The notes: generated by a model from the letters alone, not told the origin. A stretch of 64,000 nucleotides of DNA from Wyeomyia smithii (GCF_029784165.1 NC_073696.1:155430363-155494362), one strand, 5' to 3'. Positions 31,499-42,791 are shown, numbered from the stretch's first letter. Numbers and translations: made by a program.

Positions 31499-33157
31499 AT
31501 GTTCAGCTCGTCGAACTAAGTCGATTAATATACGAGATTCGACCCTTTGGAGCACTTTTATACATTTGGTTTTTTCAGTGATTGCCTTTCTAGGAGAAAG
31601 GCAAAATCGGCTAGTTTATCAGTTTCTATATAAGCTGACCACATTTTGAATTTTATTGCAATTGGATTTTTAGTTTCGAGGTTATGTATCAAAATGTGAA
31701 AATCACAAAACTTCATTATCTCAGAAACTACACAACCGATTTGAACAAAATTGGTATCAAAAGAACGGGCTTGTTTTTTGAACCATTTGTAAAATAATTT
31801 CATAAGGATCTATAGCTAATTTTAAATTTAAATAATAGAAAAAGCTATAATTTTTAATTTTTTTTCAGTTTGACCTTCGGGGCCACACTTGTGTTGACCA
31901 GTGTAATCGAACTTCAATTTTACCCATTATGTGTTAAATTGTAAAAATATTGAAAGTCTATTCTCTCAAAGATTTCACGACTTATTTAAAGAAAACAAGT
32001 GTCAAACGAACAGGTTGTTCCACAAACTTACAAACAAAACAAAACTCAAAGGCTGTTAAAAACTAGCTGCTTTGATCAAAGTTCGAAATTAGGAGTCATT
32101 ATGATAGAAAAACAATTTAATTAGTACAAACATTACATTGAATTTCAAATACTATGCTCCAATTATTCCTTCAAATGCAACATTAATATTCTAAAATCAA
32201 AAAAGTGGAAATACCTTTATTGGATTATATTTGGCAATTGAAGGATGTTTTCCAGAAACCGGAAGTCGCAAATTCGGATTTCAAAATGAAGTATGGAGTT
32301 GATTGCTGGCCTCTGAGCATCATCCCGAGTACTGAAAAACTCACATTGCGTAATGTATGTCTCTTTTAGACTGATTTTCAGAAACCGTAAGCTACTGTCT
32401 AGTAATTTAAAATGGCGTCTGAAGATGATTTCTGGCCTCCGGGTATCATACCGTTACCCCAAATCGTATTGGATGATATTTGTCACTTTAGGCTGTTGAT
32501 CGAAAACTGACGCCATCCTAGCCATCGAAATACCCAGATCGGGCTGTTCGACAATTTTATGATGGATTTTATGATTATCATGCAACCAGATGTGGCCATC
32601 TGGATTAAAAATGGGGTTTGAGGTCGAATTCTGGCCACTGGGTAATCCAGGTTTAAAGAACCCATAATGATTGGTATTTGCCCATTCATTGGATGCCCCT
32701 CAGAAACGATCAGTAATATCAACTGCGTTAAAGAATTTCATTTTCACTGATAAGATCATTCAAATTTATGTATTTGAAACAACATTTAATTATACATTAT
32801 TTGAAATCTACTGACTAAAGTTGACACAAACAATCTAAATATTTATACGCAGTATATGAGTACAAATCGATTACACCACGATCAAAAACAAACTTGTATC
32901 ATATATTTGAAAGAATTTAATGGTATTTGCATGTATATGTGCTAATGTATGTTCATATGTGTGTGAATGATATATTTGAAATGTTCGATATAGTTGTGCT
33001 GTTGGCTTACAAAAATTTATTGTTTAGAATGAATAATAAATCCAGCAGAAATTATCAAGGTATATTTTTTAAGTGTTGGTGTAAATCTATTTCAACAAAT
33101 AATAAGTTTGAATGAGAAAGGCTGGGTCTCACCGCTTGGTGGATTAATTTAGGTTTT
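29362..33157. repeat. Large imperfect palindrome (foldback-type repeat family, copy 1)
   Basis: Arms of about 1.1 kb (29362-30472 and 31838-32931) are near-perfect reverse complements. For example, GATCGTTTCTGAGGGGCATC near 29580 mirrors GATGCCCCTCAGAAACGATC near 32690. The central part (30600-31835) has tandem divergent units of roughly 200 bp containing GGTCCAGCCATCTCTGAGAA, then a (CA)n tract, CAGCTCGTCGAACT, and CCTTTCTAGGAGAAAGG. The right side extends to 33157 with GAGAAAGGCTGGGTCTCACC and GGTGGATTAATTTAGG; the left arm lacks this terminal part. A second copy of the family spans 36376-55456. No coding capacity is evident. Confidence 0.85.
31444..31494. repeat. (CA)n microsatellite
   Basis: About 25 CA units sit at the centre of the palindromic repeat. 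The second family copy has a related CA/CATA tract at 37232-37298, so the simple repeat belongs to the element. Confidence 0.95.
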
Positions 33158-33554
33158 TGGGATGCGATGAAGGTTAATATAATATCAATATATTGTACAT
33201 TGTGATATTAATTTAATAATTAATTTTGTTATAAATATGCTTTCAAAAACACTCATTTGAACATTCAAGTGTATGATAACAAAATTTGATATAATTCTGT
33301 ACTTTTCATTATTCTGGCATATCAAGAATATTACAGACTTTGTTATTTATATCAAGTTCAGATAAATTTGTGTTACCCGTTTGTTATAATCGTTTGATCG
33401 AGTACCCTGAGCAATTAGCACAGCACTTGACAAACTGTTACCTCAGTACCTGCCACTGAACGAGAATAATCCGCTTTGATGTGACCATCCGCTTTGCAGA
33501 AGAAATATTTGCAAGGGCTCCAGACGGGTACATCAGTTATACCGTATTCTACCG
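33158..33554. other. Unassigned AT-rich DNA
   Basis: No gene or recognised repeat. It lies between the right end of the palindrome and the TAGGGTAGAGCGGGG terminus of the next element. Confidence 0.4.
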
Positions 33555-35257
33555 TAGGGTAGAGCGGGGCTAGTTGGTTACGGAGTAAGTTGGTGAATAA
33601 GGATATCTTCAAATCTTCGCATCGAAAATCATGTTATATGGGTGATATGTATCGAATAACCAAAGGAAATAAATGACAGAATAAAGTACAGATTTAAATA
33701 GGACGTATAATAAATACAGGTTGGTGCCAAATTGGTTATCAATTCTACTCGGTTTTCAAGTTGAAACTTTTCTGTCTAAACAGAGCTAGCCAAATTGAAA
33801 TAAATCAGGTTCACCGCATAATGGAGGTCCTCTTTATTAGTTTTAAGTTGTGTTACGCAAACATTCGCCAAAATTTTATTTTTATAAGTTTCAAGTAATT
33901 TACGTATTTAATACATGAGAGGCTAGTTGCAAACCCATTTATTTGAAACTATTTGAGTTTGAAAAAAAATATCTCCATTTTTGAATGTTTGAATGCACTA
34001 AGAATTTTTACACTAGAAATGCCGAGACATTGATCCAAAATAATTAGAACGCACACTACTGCATCGACAAATGCATCTCACCTGACAAAAATTTCGTTTT
34101 CGACGTACTTTGGGGCGAATGCAAGCTGTCAACAAATAAAAGAAAATGTAACAATAGTTTTGGATCCAGCATTGGGTTGAGGTTCACAATAACCCGTGTT
34201 TTCTTTGACTGAGTGTCCAACCAAACCATCATCGCGATTTCAACATATAGGGTAGGGAACATATTGTAGGCAGCTTTAGGATCTGCCTGTGTATTGAGAC
34301 GAAATCCTCCAAATATGTTGGGTGAAATTTAAACAAAAGTATATCAATCTGTTCTCCATCTTTTTCTCTGTCAGAACTTGTTTTCAGATTGTAAAACTAA
34401 GTTAGCAAACTTTAACAATAATCAATTAAAGTTACCAATCGAGGGACACTATTCCAATCACCCCGAACCTATTTTAAGCAGTTTTCGAATGTTTTGCAGG
34501 CGTTTTTTTCAGCATCCGAAGGGGCTCCTGAATGGCTGCAATATAGGTCGATTTGTTTTGATTATTGTTTGTGCACAGATTTCTTTGTGATTAACGGTAT
34601 TTCTTATATTCGTAGGACAGTTAGACAATCAAAGTTTTCGTTTTCATCATTGAAATTTTCGATAATGATCAAAATTCAGGAGTGTGAGACTGATTAAAAT
34701 AGGCGCTACTGCTTAACCCTCTAGTGCTCAAGTTAATTTTTAGACGGACTTCGAAGAAATCACTATGAATTTTTATAAACATGTTTTAAGTATTGATTGA
34801 AGCTTTTTAGAGGTTCAACAGAAAACCGTCTAAAGGCAGCACTGGGCACTAGAGGGTTAAGCCGTTCCTTACCCTACCTCTCGTCAGGTAAGGAAGAGTT
34901 ACACGTTTTTTATGCAATTATGTGTAATTTTTCTCATGCTTTGGGATTTGGGAACGTATAGACAAAAACTCGGAAAAGATTTGACTTCCGCTGAGACGCT
35001 ACATCCTGCCGCAAATGTGGTGATGGCGGAGTACTAAATTGTCTTTCCGAAATAAAAATGGTCAATTTGCCCTACACCCTGAGTAGTAAGTAGTAGGTCA
35101 ATTTGACATCCACTCAAAAAACATAACATATTCGCAAAATTGCAAACTGTTTTGAGTGTTTCATATTTTTTATAGAAGCTATAGAGTTAACACAACATTT
35201 TCATGTAATGAGTTTTTGCCATAATATTCCCTACAAAAAGTTACAGAACGTTTTGAC
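33555..35257 (+). mobile_element. Non-autonomous DNA element with TAGGGTAGAGCGGGGCTAG terminus (left end and body)
   Basis: The left end begins TAGGGTAGAGCGGGGCTAGT. Its inverted match ACTAGCCCCGCTCTACCCTA is at about 55555-55574, at the end of a fragment (55457-55575) whose body matches 35165-35250. The family therefore has terminal inverted repeats. In this copy the right terminus is replaced by another element at 35258. There is no coding capacity. A pair of short inverted segments containing 'CACTAGAGGGTTAA' and similar lies around 34720-34860. Confidence 0.55.
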
Positions 35258-36197
35258 TAGGGTTTGCAATATTCCCGGGAATGGATTTCCCGGGAAACGG
35301 GAATGAAAAATCTCATTTCCCGGGAACCGGGAATGGAAGAATTCTTATGAAAAATGAGATTTCAAACAAAGTTTATTAATAAGACGTACCAAACAATCGT
35401 TTACAATTTCATTATCAATTCGCATGAAAAACGGATTAAAAAACAAAACTTATTCAAGTTCACTCCAGAAATTCATGATCGATTTTTGTAGCAAAGGTTA
35501 GCAGAAGAGTAGGTTTCAGGGTTTTTATGCCGTCGAACGCCTCAGATCCGCTGACAATTTTTCGTTAAGCCCAAATAATGTAATTCCCATCTGTAAAACT
35601 TTGCTTAAGATCGCTGAATCACCGCTGGTGTCTGATTTTAAGAATACTTATGAATCACCGATTTTAGCTCTTGAAGAGTCCAATACTTTTAGTTTGTTGA
35701 GGATAAAGCTGAGTGTTTGGCAGGCAGGATTTAGAGCATTTGAATGCCTACGTAATTTATGTGAAATCGCGGCAACGACCCAAGTTACACTGACTGAGTT
35801 TTATTAATTTATTTATTTCTGGTCGCATTGATTTACGGGTTTCAATTTTTTTTATCAATTTACAGGCTTCAAAATTTTTTGTCAATAAACAAAGTAAAAA
35901 TCAAGCAACTATCTGCTTAGTAGAAAACTCGTTAGCAAAAAAATACATTAGACGAAGAAAATATTTCTTAATTGTTCATTTACTGAATAAGATAGCACAT
36001 ATTTTTGTCAAAAAATTTAAGCAAATAATTTGATATTACACGGCAAGCAAATATTGATCGTCATTTCAAGCAAATATTTGCTTCGTATAATGCACACTTT
36101 GAAGCTGCTTTACACTTCTACGACGTAAGTTTCGTGTTTTGATACGATATTTAGTTTTATTGCAATATTGTATGGAAAATTTTCGAAGAGCTCGGGA
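35258..36197 (+). mobile_element. Element with CCCGGGAA subterminal repeats, copy X
   Basis: It begins TAGGGTTTGCAATATTCCCG and has repeated TTCCCGGGAA blocks at 35270-35335. The rest (35550-36190) is the reverse complement of sequence in copy Y at 60660-60729 and 63505-63987. Its right end stops at GAGCTCGGGAAT without the further CCCGGGAA blocks seen in copy Y, so it is truncated there. A short frame (35601-35807, 68 codons) may be a transposase remnant, but I cannot place it in a family. The terminus style suggests a hAT-like element. Confidence 0.6.
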
Positions 36198-36372
36198 ATA
36201 GTATTGTTGTAGAAAAATACGTGCTGAGGTCACTACTGTCACACACTGCTCATCACTCGGAGGCACTTTATAATTCGACTGTATCGGCCGACGACTAGAA
36301 CCCGGATGAATACATACAGCTTAGCAGTATAAAAATTGAAAATAATAAATAACTTTAGTAAAAGTTAGAAAA
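36196..36372 (+). repeat. Dispersed block S, copy 1
   Basis: About 175 bp starting TAGTATTGTTGTAG and containing CACTCGGAGGCACTTTATAA and CGGCCGACGACTAG. It is closely similar to 55612-55795. In both places it lies immediately before another insertion, so it marks older target DNA or an unclassified repeat. Confidence 0.7.
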
Positions 36373-36511
36373 AAAACCTGAATTAATCCACCTAGCGGCC
36401 AGACCCAGCCTTTCTCATTCACGCTTTTATTTGTAAAAATAGATTTACATTGAACGCTTCAATCCAATAAATGTATATGCACTCTTAAGTTCTAAAACAT
36501 TGAAGTTGTAA

Positions 36512-36687
36512 TCTATACATATAAAAATGCAGTCCGGTCTGTCTGTCTGGTCCATATAGGCTCAAAAAATACATAACCGATCGACGTGAAAAGGAAGGGG
36601 TGCCATACTAATGAAACACAAATTTCTGCACATCTCGCGAACTAATCTACTAAATGGAACCATATTTGGCAGGTGAATGTTCTTAGT
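36512..36687 (+). mobile_element. Possible Helitron 5' end fragment
   Basis: TCTATACATATAAAAATGCA with GTCCGGTCTGTCTGTCTGG resembles the 5' TC(TATATATA)AAAATG ends of insect Helitrons, inserted in the left half of the palindromic element. No 3' hairpin plus CTRR end was located, so the call is tentative. Confidence 0.3.
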
Positions 36688-36881
36688 GGCCGACTTCGAG
36701 TCACCACTTCGAATTTTCAAAAGCACAAGACTCGGTAATACTCATTGCGTTCCCTATGAAAATTCTATTTTATGTTTGCTTCACCACAGCAAACAAAAAA
36801 TAGCATTTTCACAGAGAACGAATTTACTATTTCCGAGTCTTGTGCTTTCGAAAATTCGAAATGGTGACTCAAAAGTCGGCC
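36688..36881. mobile_element. 194-bp hairpin (foldback MITE)
   Basis: Arms of about 48 bp (36688-36735 and 36834-36881) are near-perfect inverted repeats: GGCCGACTT...AAGCACAAGACTCGG pairs with CCGAGTCTTGTGCTT...AAGTCGGCC. The loop is about 98 bp. There is no coding capacity. Confidence 0.8.
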
Positions 36882-37231
36882 ATTTTTGGATTCAATGAGG
36901 TTTTACCTTAAACAGTCTTCAGAACACGTTTCTTCTCATAATATTTTAACCACAAGTTCAATCTTCATAAAATTCGAAAGTTGAGGGTATTTTAGGTAGC
37001 CCGTTCATTTGAAACCAATTTTGTTCAAATCGGTTGTGTAGTTTTCGAGATAATGATGTTTCATGATTTTTACATTTTGATACATAACCTCAAAAAAAAA
37101 ACTAACTAAAAATCTGATTAAAAAAAAATTGAATAGGATCTTATGGGACAACAAGACCTTTCATTTGCAATTAATTTCATGAAAATCGGTCCAGCCATCT
37201 CTAAGAAACGTGAATGAGAATTAAAATCTGC

Positions 37232-37298
37232 ACATACACACACACACACACATACACACACATACACACACACATACACACACACATAAACACACATA
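37232..37298. repeat. (CA)n/(CATA) microsatellite
   Basis: Interrupted CA repeat with CATA units at the centre of the second palindromic element. Confidence 0.9.
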
Positions 37299-38633
37299 CA
37301 GAAAATGATCAGCTCGTCGAGCTGAGTCGAGTAACATATGCCATTCGGCTATTTGGAGCACTTTTATATCTTCGGTTTAGCAAGTGATTGCTATACCTTT
37401 CTAGGAGAAAGTATTGCTTGCTGGTTGCACTGTTTTAACGATGCCAACCTTCTGAACATCGGCTGATGCTTTATAAGTGTAGTGGTTTGGAGCTGCAAAA
37501 TGCTGCATGAAATTATTTGCAAATGAAAGGTCTAATTGCACCATACGTTGCTATTGACTTTCATTGTAATCGGATTTTTAGTTTAGAGGTTATGTATCAA
37601 AATGTAGAAGGCACGAAACACAGGGCTTGTAGCGAACTTGGAGCAAAATAATAATGACTTTAGTGACTTTTTTCATTAAAATAGTGACCAAATAGAGACT
37701 AAATAGTGACCAAATAGTGACCAAAAATATACAAAAGAGGGTTTTGAAATTTATTGTTGAACCATAAATGAATTAAATTGAATCTGAAACTCATGTCTTT
37801 AGAACATAGGATATGCAATGATTTGTTCTCATTGAAAATAACTAAAATCTGTATCATAATTTCACATTGAAATGGTTGTAATAACACCTTGTTCAATATA
37901 TTCGAATACAAGTTTTCGAGTTATAAGTGTTAATGAAAGTACGTGAACGAATGTATGCACTCTCGAATACGCATTGGTGTGTTGGTGGTCTGTCAGTTGT
38001 ATTTAGTTCTTGATGTGCGATGTGACAAATCCGGCAAGTCGTAGTTAAACGATTTTTTGTCAGTGACTGCCCTTGCACAATATTCAAACATCTCAAATCA
38101 TGTGAAGCTAGACGAGATTTCGTTTATTAAACCATCGAAAAATACAAGGAAACATTCTCTTTGGGGGATCGTTAAAAATTCTGTCGGCTACGATCTGCAA
38201 GGATGCCACAAATCGTAAAATTGTGACTGTTATGAAGAAGCGTGTCCGGCGAAATGATAACGTTCAGTTTGTAATTCCCACCCATCTGAGTATAACTATT
38301 GAATCGGTCCACAATAGTTTGGCCGATTCTTTTAGAAAAAGAGGCTCGATAGAGTGAAAATGATACTTTCACAACTCGCTGTTCGCGAGTTCATTGTTTC
38401 TGATGAGAAACTATTTGGCCTGGAGTGTGACTGGTTACACAAAACAATCGAATGTGGGCAGCAGCAAGAGACAACATTTCAGAGTTCTAAAGGAGTGTTC
38501 CTCGATTGCAGAGTACAGCTTTAGTGAAGGTCTCGGGAGCAATTTGCAAGCGAGTAAACTTCCTCTGATTTTCGGTAGTTTTGGAAAAAAATGTTACCCC
38601 GTGTCTTCGAAAACTCTTCAGAGCTAATTACTA

Positions 38634-39625
38634 CACGGTGACAAAAAAGTCCGGTCACACTTTTTTGGGGTCGCCTGTAGCCGACACATTGCATCTCTCT
38701 AGTGCCAAATGAAAGGGTTAACTTTGCTGCCCAAAGTGGCAGAATTTCGTTTCTGTGCAGTTTTTTTACATTGTGTTGTGAGCCATGGCAGAGTTAAGAG
38801 CAGCTGTTATCGCTGAATATGTGAAAGGGTACAAACCCGGACACATATTCAAACACCTAAAACCGCTCGGAGTCAACCGGAAATTCGTATACCGGACCAT
38901 AAATCGGTACCTAGAGACCGGAGGCACCGAGGACAAGGCACGATCTGGACGACCAAGGTCTGTGAGAACTACAGGGCTGAAAAAGATTATACGAGACCAG
39001 ATTCGCCGGAATCCCGCCCAATTTGCACGGAAGCTGGCCAGGAACCTTAAAATGAACCGAGAATCAATCCGCCTGCTTCTGCGCAAGGATTTAAAAATTA
39101 CACCGTACAAAAACAGGTGGTTCATGGAGTTACCAAAGCTACAAAGGACAAGAGGTACCAACGCTCGCGGGAGTTGCTCGGTTGGCGCGCAGATGACGAG
39201 ATTATTTTTTCGGACGAGAAGCTGTTCGTTTTGGAGCAAACAGTCAATCGCCAAAATGATCGAGTTTGGAGTGTGAGCCTCCAGCAAGCTCCTGCGGACA
39301 AGCTGAACGTTTCTCGGTTCCAAAATAAGACGTCAGGGATGGTTTGAGGAGCCATTTGCAAGAGAGGTAAACTGCCTCTTATTTTTATCGATAAAGGGGT
39401 CAAAATCAACGCAGCGTACTACCTGGACACGGTTTTGAATAAAAATGACTTTCCGAGACGTCTGAAGCTGGTTCGATCAGAGAAAGGTGGTGTAATTCCG
39501 AAATATCGTTTGTGAAGTATCTTTATGAGTTACTGAATAAAGCTATGAAAGCCAGATTCAGATTTTCTTCTTAATCTTTGAAATATTGAGATTTTCCTGT
39601 GTGACCGGACTTTTTTGTCACCCTG
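38634..39625 (+). mobile_element. Internally deleted mariner (ITmD37E-like) inserted at TA
   Basis: The terminal inverted repeats are CACGGTGACAAAAAAGTCCG on the left and, read inward from the right end, CAGGGTGACAAAAAAGTCCG. They extend with GTCACAC and are flanked by TA duplications (38632-38633, 39626-39627). At 992 bp it is shorter than complete elements of this group (about 1.3 kb), consistent with the missing part of the transposase. Confidence 0.9.
38785..39515 (+). pseudogene. Mariner transposase, broken
   Basis: The frame starts MAELRAAVIAEYVKGYKPGH with paired helix-turn-helix domains (first about 110 residues, including ARSGRPRSVR, the usual linker motif). It shifts phase near 39117. 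The second frame gives IIFSDEKLFVLEQ with the first catalytic Asp, then an in-frame TGA at 39345-39347 at a position where Trp is expected. The sequence then runs through AAYYLDTVL and jumps to a C-terminal tail. The second catalytic Asp motif (QD.A.AH) and the third acidic residue are deleted. It cannot produce active transposase. Confidence 0.8.
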
Positions 39626-40053
39626 TATATGTTCTAGCAAGACGATGCATCAGCGCATACTGCGAACTTGACTCAAGGTTGGTATAGGGACAATTCGAGG
39701 GACTTTTTGAATAGAAATAAAAGTTCTTCTGATCTCAACTCAATAAACTTTTTTTTTACAAAATATCCAACTCGTAAGGCGGTTAAAGCGGTTATCCAGA
39801 AAATCTGGGAATTCGTGCCGCCTGTGACAGCTTCGAAAAGCGTTTGATGTTGGTTAAGCGAACTAAGGGAGGGGTTTTTCAAAATATATTAAAAATAGCA
39901 TTGTTCGTTCCGAAAATCTGCGAAAACAATACTAAGCCTGTTTGTCCCATCAATGATTTTCCACGCATATTTAACCCACTTGACATTTTCTAATCAACTT
40001 CGTCCCACTAAACACTCGTTTGTTTGATCTGGAGCATGGGGAAAATATACGTA

Positions 40054-40736
40054 TGTGACGTCACACTCGCGCAGAAAATACCTTATGCTCCGTCACGCAG
40101 AGTTTTGTCATACGGTACATTTTTAGCTTAGTCCGAAAGACAGTAAGCCTTCTGTTGAATGAAATGAAAACAGGTAGAGTGTAAAAGCGGGACAAGGCCG
40201 TCTGCCGTTGTCCACCAAATACAAGACCATTTGTGAAGAAACCGGGAAAAATTTTGAAGAAAGACCGCCAACGGTCCTGCTATGCAAGCGTTGGCGAAAA
40301 CACTTTGCCTTCCGCGATGAATAGTCACTAAGCCACCGAGGCATTGAATAAACAAAAATAAAGAACTCGACAAACGGTAGCGTCGCTCAGCGTCGCCCAT
40401 GCTCACGCGCGGGTTCTTAGCGCTCACGCTAGCGCACGTGTTTTGGAGCACATGTTATAGCGCTCTCAAGTAGTTAATTGTATGTACTAAAAGTTAAGCA
40501 CGAGAAAGAGACAGGCCAAGACATGCCATAGGCCAGTATAGAACAGCTAGGTATGTGGTGACCGGATCGAAGGGGAAAAGTCTCTCTCTCTGAGTTACCG
40601 GTAGGGTATATTTAAGTAGTGATGTACGAAAAAGAAAGTCAGTTAATCCACCGTTATCTTGTGTATTAATTCCGCGCCAAAGGCGCGTACAGGGATATCT
40701 AGTAGAAGAATTCCCTGGTAGGTTATAACCTACACA
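40054..40736 (+). repeat. 5' LTR of gypsy copy 2
   Basis: 683 bp, TGTGACGTCACACTCGCGCA...AACCTACACA. The last about 170 bp (from AAAGTCTCTCTCTCTGAG) match the copy 1 LTR, while most of the upstream U3 does not. It includes a GC-rich GCTCACGCTAGCGCACG region. The polyadenylation signal reads AAGAAA (40632-40637) here but AATAAA in the 3' LTR. Confidence 0.95.
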
Positions 40737-40738
40737 CG

Positions 40739-40756
40739 TGGTGACAGCGCGTGGTC
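40739..40756 (+). other. Putative primer binding site, gypsy copy 2
   Basis: TGGTGACAGCGCGTGGTC, 2 nt after the LTR end, identical to that of copy 1. Confidence 0.65.
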
Positions 40757-41384
40757 TTTTCTGCGCCATTGAATCTTTTCTTTAATCTTCGGACGTATCT
40801 CGGAAGTCAGACGCGGTCGTAAACTCGGTCGTAGTAATCACGCTAAGGGAGCAAAAAGAAAAAGTAGTGGTTTAAATATCTGTGGTTCAGTGAAAAATGA
40901 AATAGTTTTTCGGAGTTTTAATCCAAGTAGTGCTCGCGGAGGAAAAAGAGTGTGTTATTTAAAAAAAAAAAAAAGGAAAAAAAAGAGAACTGAAGAAAAA
41001 GTACTTAACGATTTATCGAGGTCAAAAGTAGTGCTGCTAGTGAAAGAGAAAAAAAAAAAAAAGAAAAACGAAAATCGAGAAAAGACGTTGACAAAAAGTG
41101 TTCTCTTTTCTCGCTTTTTGGCATGGAAGTGAACTGAGTTGGTGGCAAACCCAAGCGAGTGACATTCGTATGCGAGGAAAAGGTGCTGTGTTTTGCTGCT
41201 GAAGACGACTTATAAGGTGCGATCGTTTTTTTTTTTCATGTAAGTGTCAGTTTCGACGTTGGCAGATATTCGATATAGTGAATTGTCGTATTAAGAAGGT
41301 GCCGAAGTTACGTAGTGGAAATTGAAGTCAACGACGATGACCGGCCCTGTGTCAAGGATACTCGGGTGAGTGAGTCATTTCTTT

Positions 41385-42728
41385 TGAAGTAGAATACTTC
41401 TCTCAGGAAGTTCGGCTACATAGGGATGTGAAATGAAAATCTAAAACTGAAAAAAGTGAAAAATATGTCCAATTTCAAATGCTAATAAATCGGTTAGTAT
41501 TCGATGGATTTCCTCCGTTCTTGCAGCAATAAATCGGAAAATCTTCTAAGATTCTCCCCAAAAGAAGATAATTGTAATTTTATTATTCACACTATTGTAC
41601 TATTGAAAATAGTCAAGCCTTGTCAAAACGAAAAATTCGACCTCTGATTGGTCGTTATATGATTGCTTCCCAAGCACGGTCGACAGAATCATATACCTTG
41701 CAATTGAAAACATGCTATTTGGCCTATATAAGAGCCTGTTTCACCCGAAGCCGCTCATAATAGTTCTAGACAGCGACAACAGCAGTCGTCCTCCCTTAGC
41801 AGCAGCACTCGCAGTGCAGTGGATATCAGCGAAGGCGGAAAGCGGCCACAGCTGTGGCGTAGTAATGGATAGCGCACTAGTTGCAGCAGATTCCAGCAAC
41901 GATAGCGGCTGATGCAGTGAGGCACTTTAGTGAAATGCAGTCTCTGTGCGATAGCGGGCGCTAGTAAATGCTAGTTGGCTCATTTTGACAACACGTGAGC
42001 CATCTAGTTTTGAGTGTTAAATCAGCTTTTCACTGTTCAAAGGAATACTTTATTCGCACTGTCAGTGATAACGCAAAGATGTGATCGGCGTCTTATCCAA
42101 TACTAAAATGAACAATCCTTTTCAGGATGAAATAAAAACTTGATTGAAGAGGTAATATTTTCTAAAGTTAATTAACATTTTTAAATTTGAAAAAGTTGGT
42201 TTCAATTAGTTTATTTGACACGGCACGATACATTTTCTGTTTTACTGAGCCAGGTACAATTCGTATTAATTCCACGTTAGCAGGGAAAAGAGGGAGGCCT
42301 TTTTTTATTCTCGCGGCCGACTACGAGCTTGTAAGGTGAGAGGAGGGGAGATACAATTTTGACTTAAAACTATTTTGGAACTTTGTTTATTTGAAAAAGT
42401 TATAAATTTTACTTTATCTCTGTGTCTCAGAGCGTACTGAATTATATTTTCGTTCAGTCATGAACACGACAGCCGAAACTTTGATTATCTGAATAAAAAT
42501 CAATTTTTAAAAATTGATCAAAATTTAAAAACAAGCCCCAATCATGACAAGCAACTTACTATATTATTGAAAATGGTCAATCCTTGTTGAAGCGTAAAAT
42601 TCGATTGATCTAATTAGTCAACGTTTATTTACTAGAATAAATAACTGACACGCAAGCAGCCCGGTTATCTTTCTTGTAAAAGTATTCTACTTCAACTTGC
42701 GGTCGTGGCTTTGCACACAACCCTCCTG
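41385..42728 (-). mobile_element. 1.34-kb DNA element (family B, short copy) in the gypsy leader
   Basis: Absent from copy 1 at the same place (about 2165). It has the same two ends as 55804-58780 in the opposite orientation: GAAGTAGAATACTTCTCTCA at one end and CACACAACCCTCCTG at the other. A TATA-like TATATAAG (41727-41734) and CAG-rich sequence are shared with the longer copy. It lacks the middle of the long copy and contains an I-clade 3' fragment. It lies just after a putative splice donor. Confidence 0.8.
42198..42388 (-). mobile_element. 5'-truncated I-clade 3' end
   Basis: About 170 bp match the 3' UTR of the I-clade element (16876-17050). The 13-bp direct repeat ATTTGAAAAAGTT at 42185-42197 and 42389-42401 flanks it and marks a target-primed insertion. 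About 16 bp at its 5' side do not match the full copy. Confidence 0.85.
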
Positions 42729-42791
42729 TTATTTTTTTATTATGCGGCATATCGCAATAGCAGAATAGGTGTTAGACGGTTATGACCATAA

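Larger units (their letters stand above)
38160..39880 (+). mobile_element. Old mariner (Tc1/IS630-type, ITmD37E-like) split by a second mariner
   Basis: Decayed transposase is visible on both sides of the inner element. To the left are a helix-turn-helix-like segment (about 38165-38345) and the catalytic-region motif SDEKLFGLE (about 38398-38424). To the right is QDDASAHTANLTQ (about 39637-39675) followed by a SSSDLN-like segment. The split falls at a TA (38632-38633 and 39626-39627). Several stops and frameshifts are present. Terminal repeats of this older copy were not located, so its limits are approximate. Confidence 0.65.

Noticed and set aside
31413..31649. 78-codon frame with Thr-His repeats
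   Set aside because: Translation of the (CA)n microsatellite.
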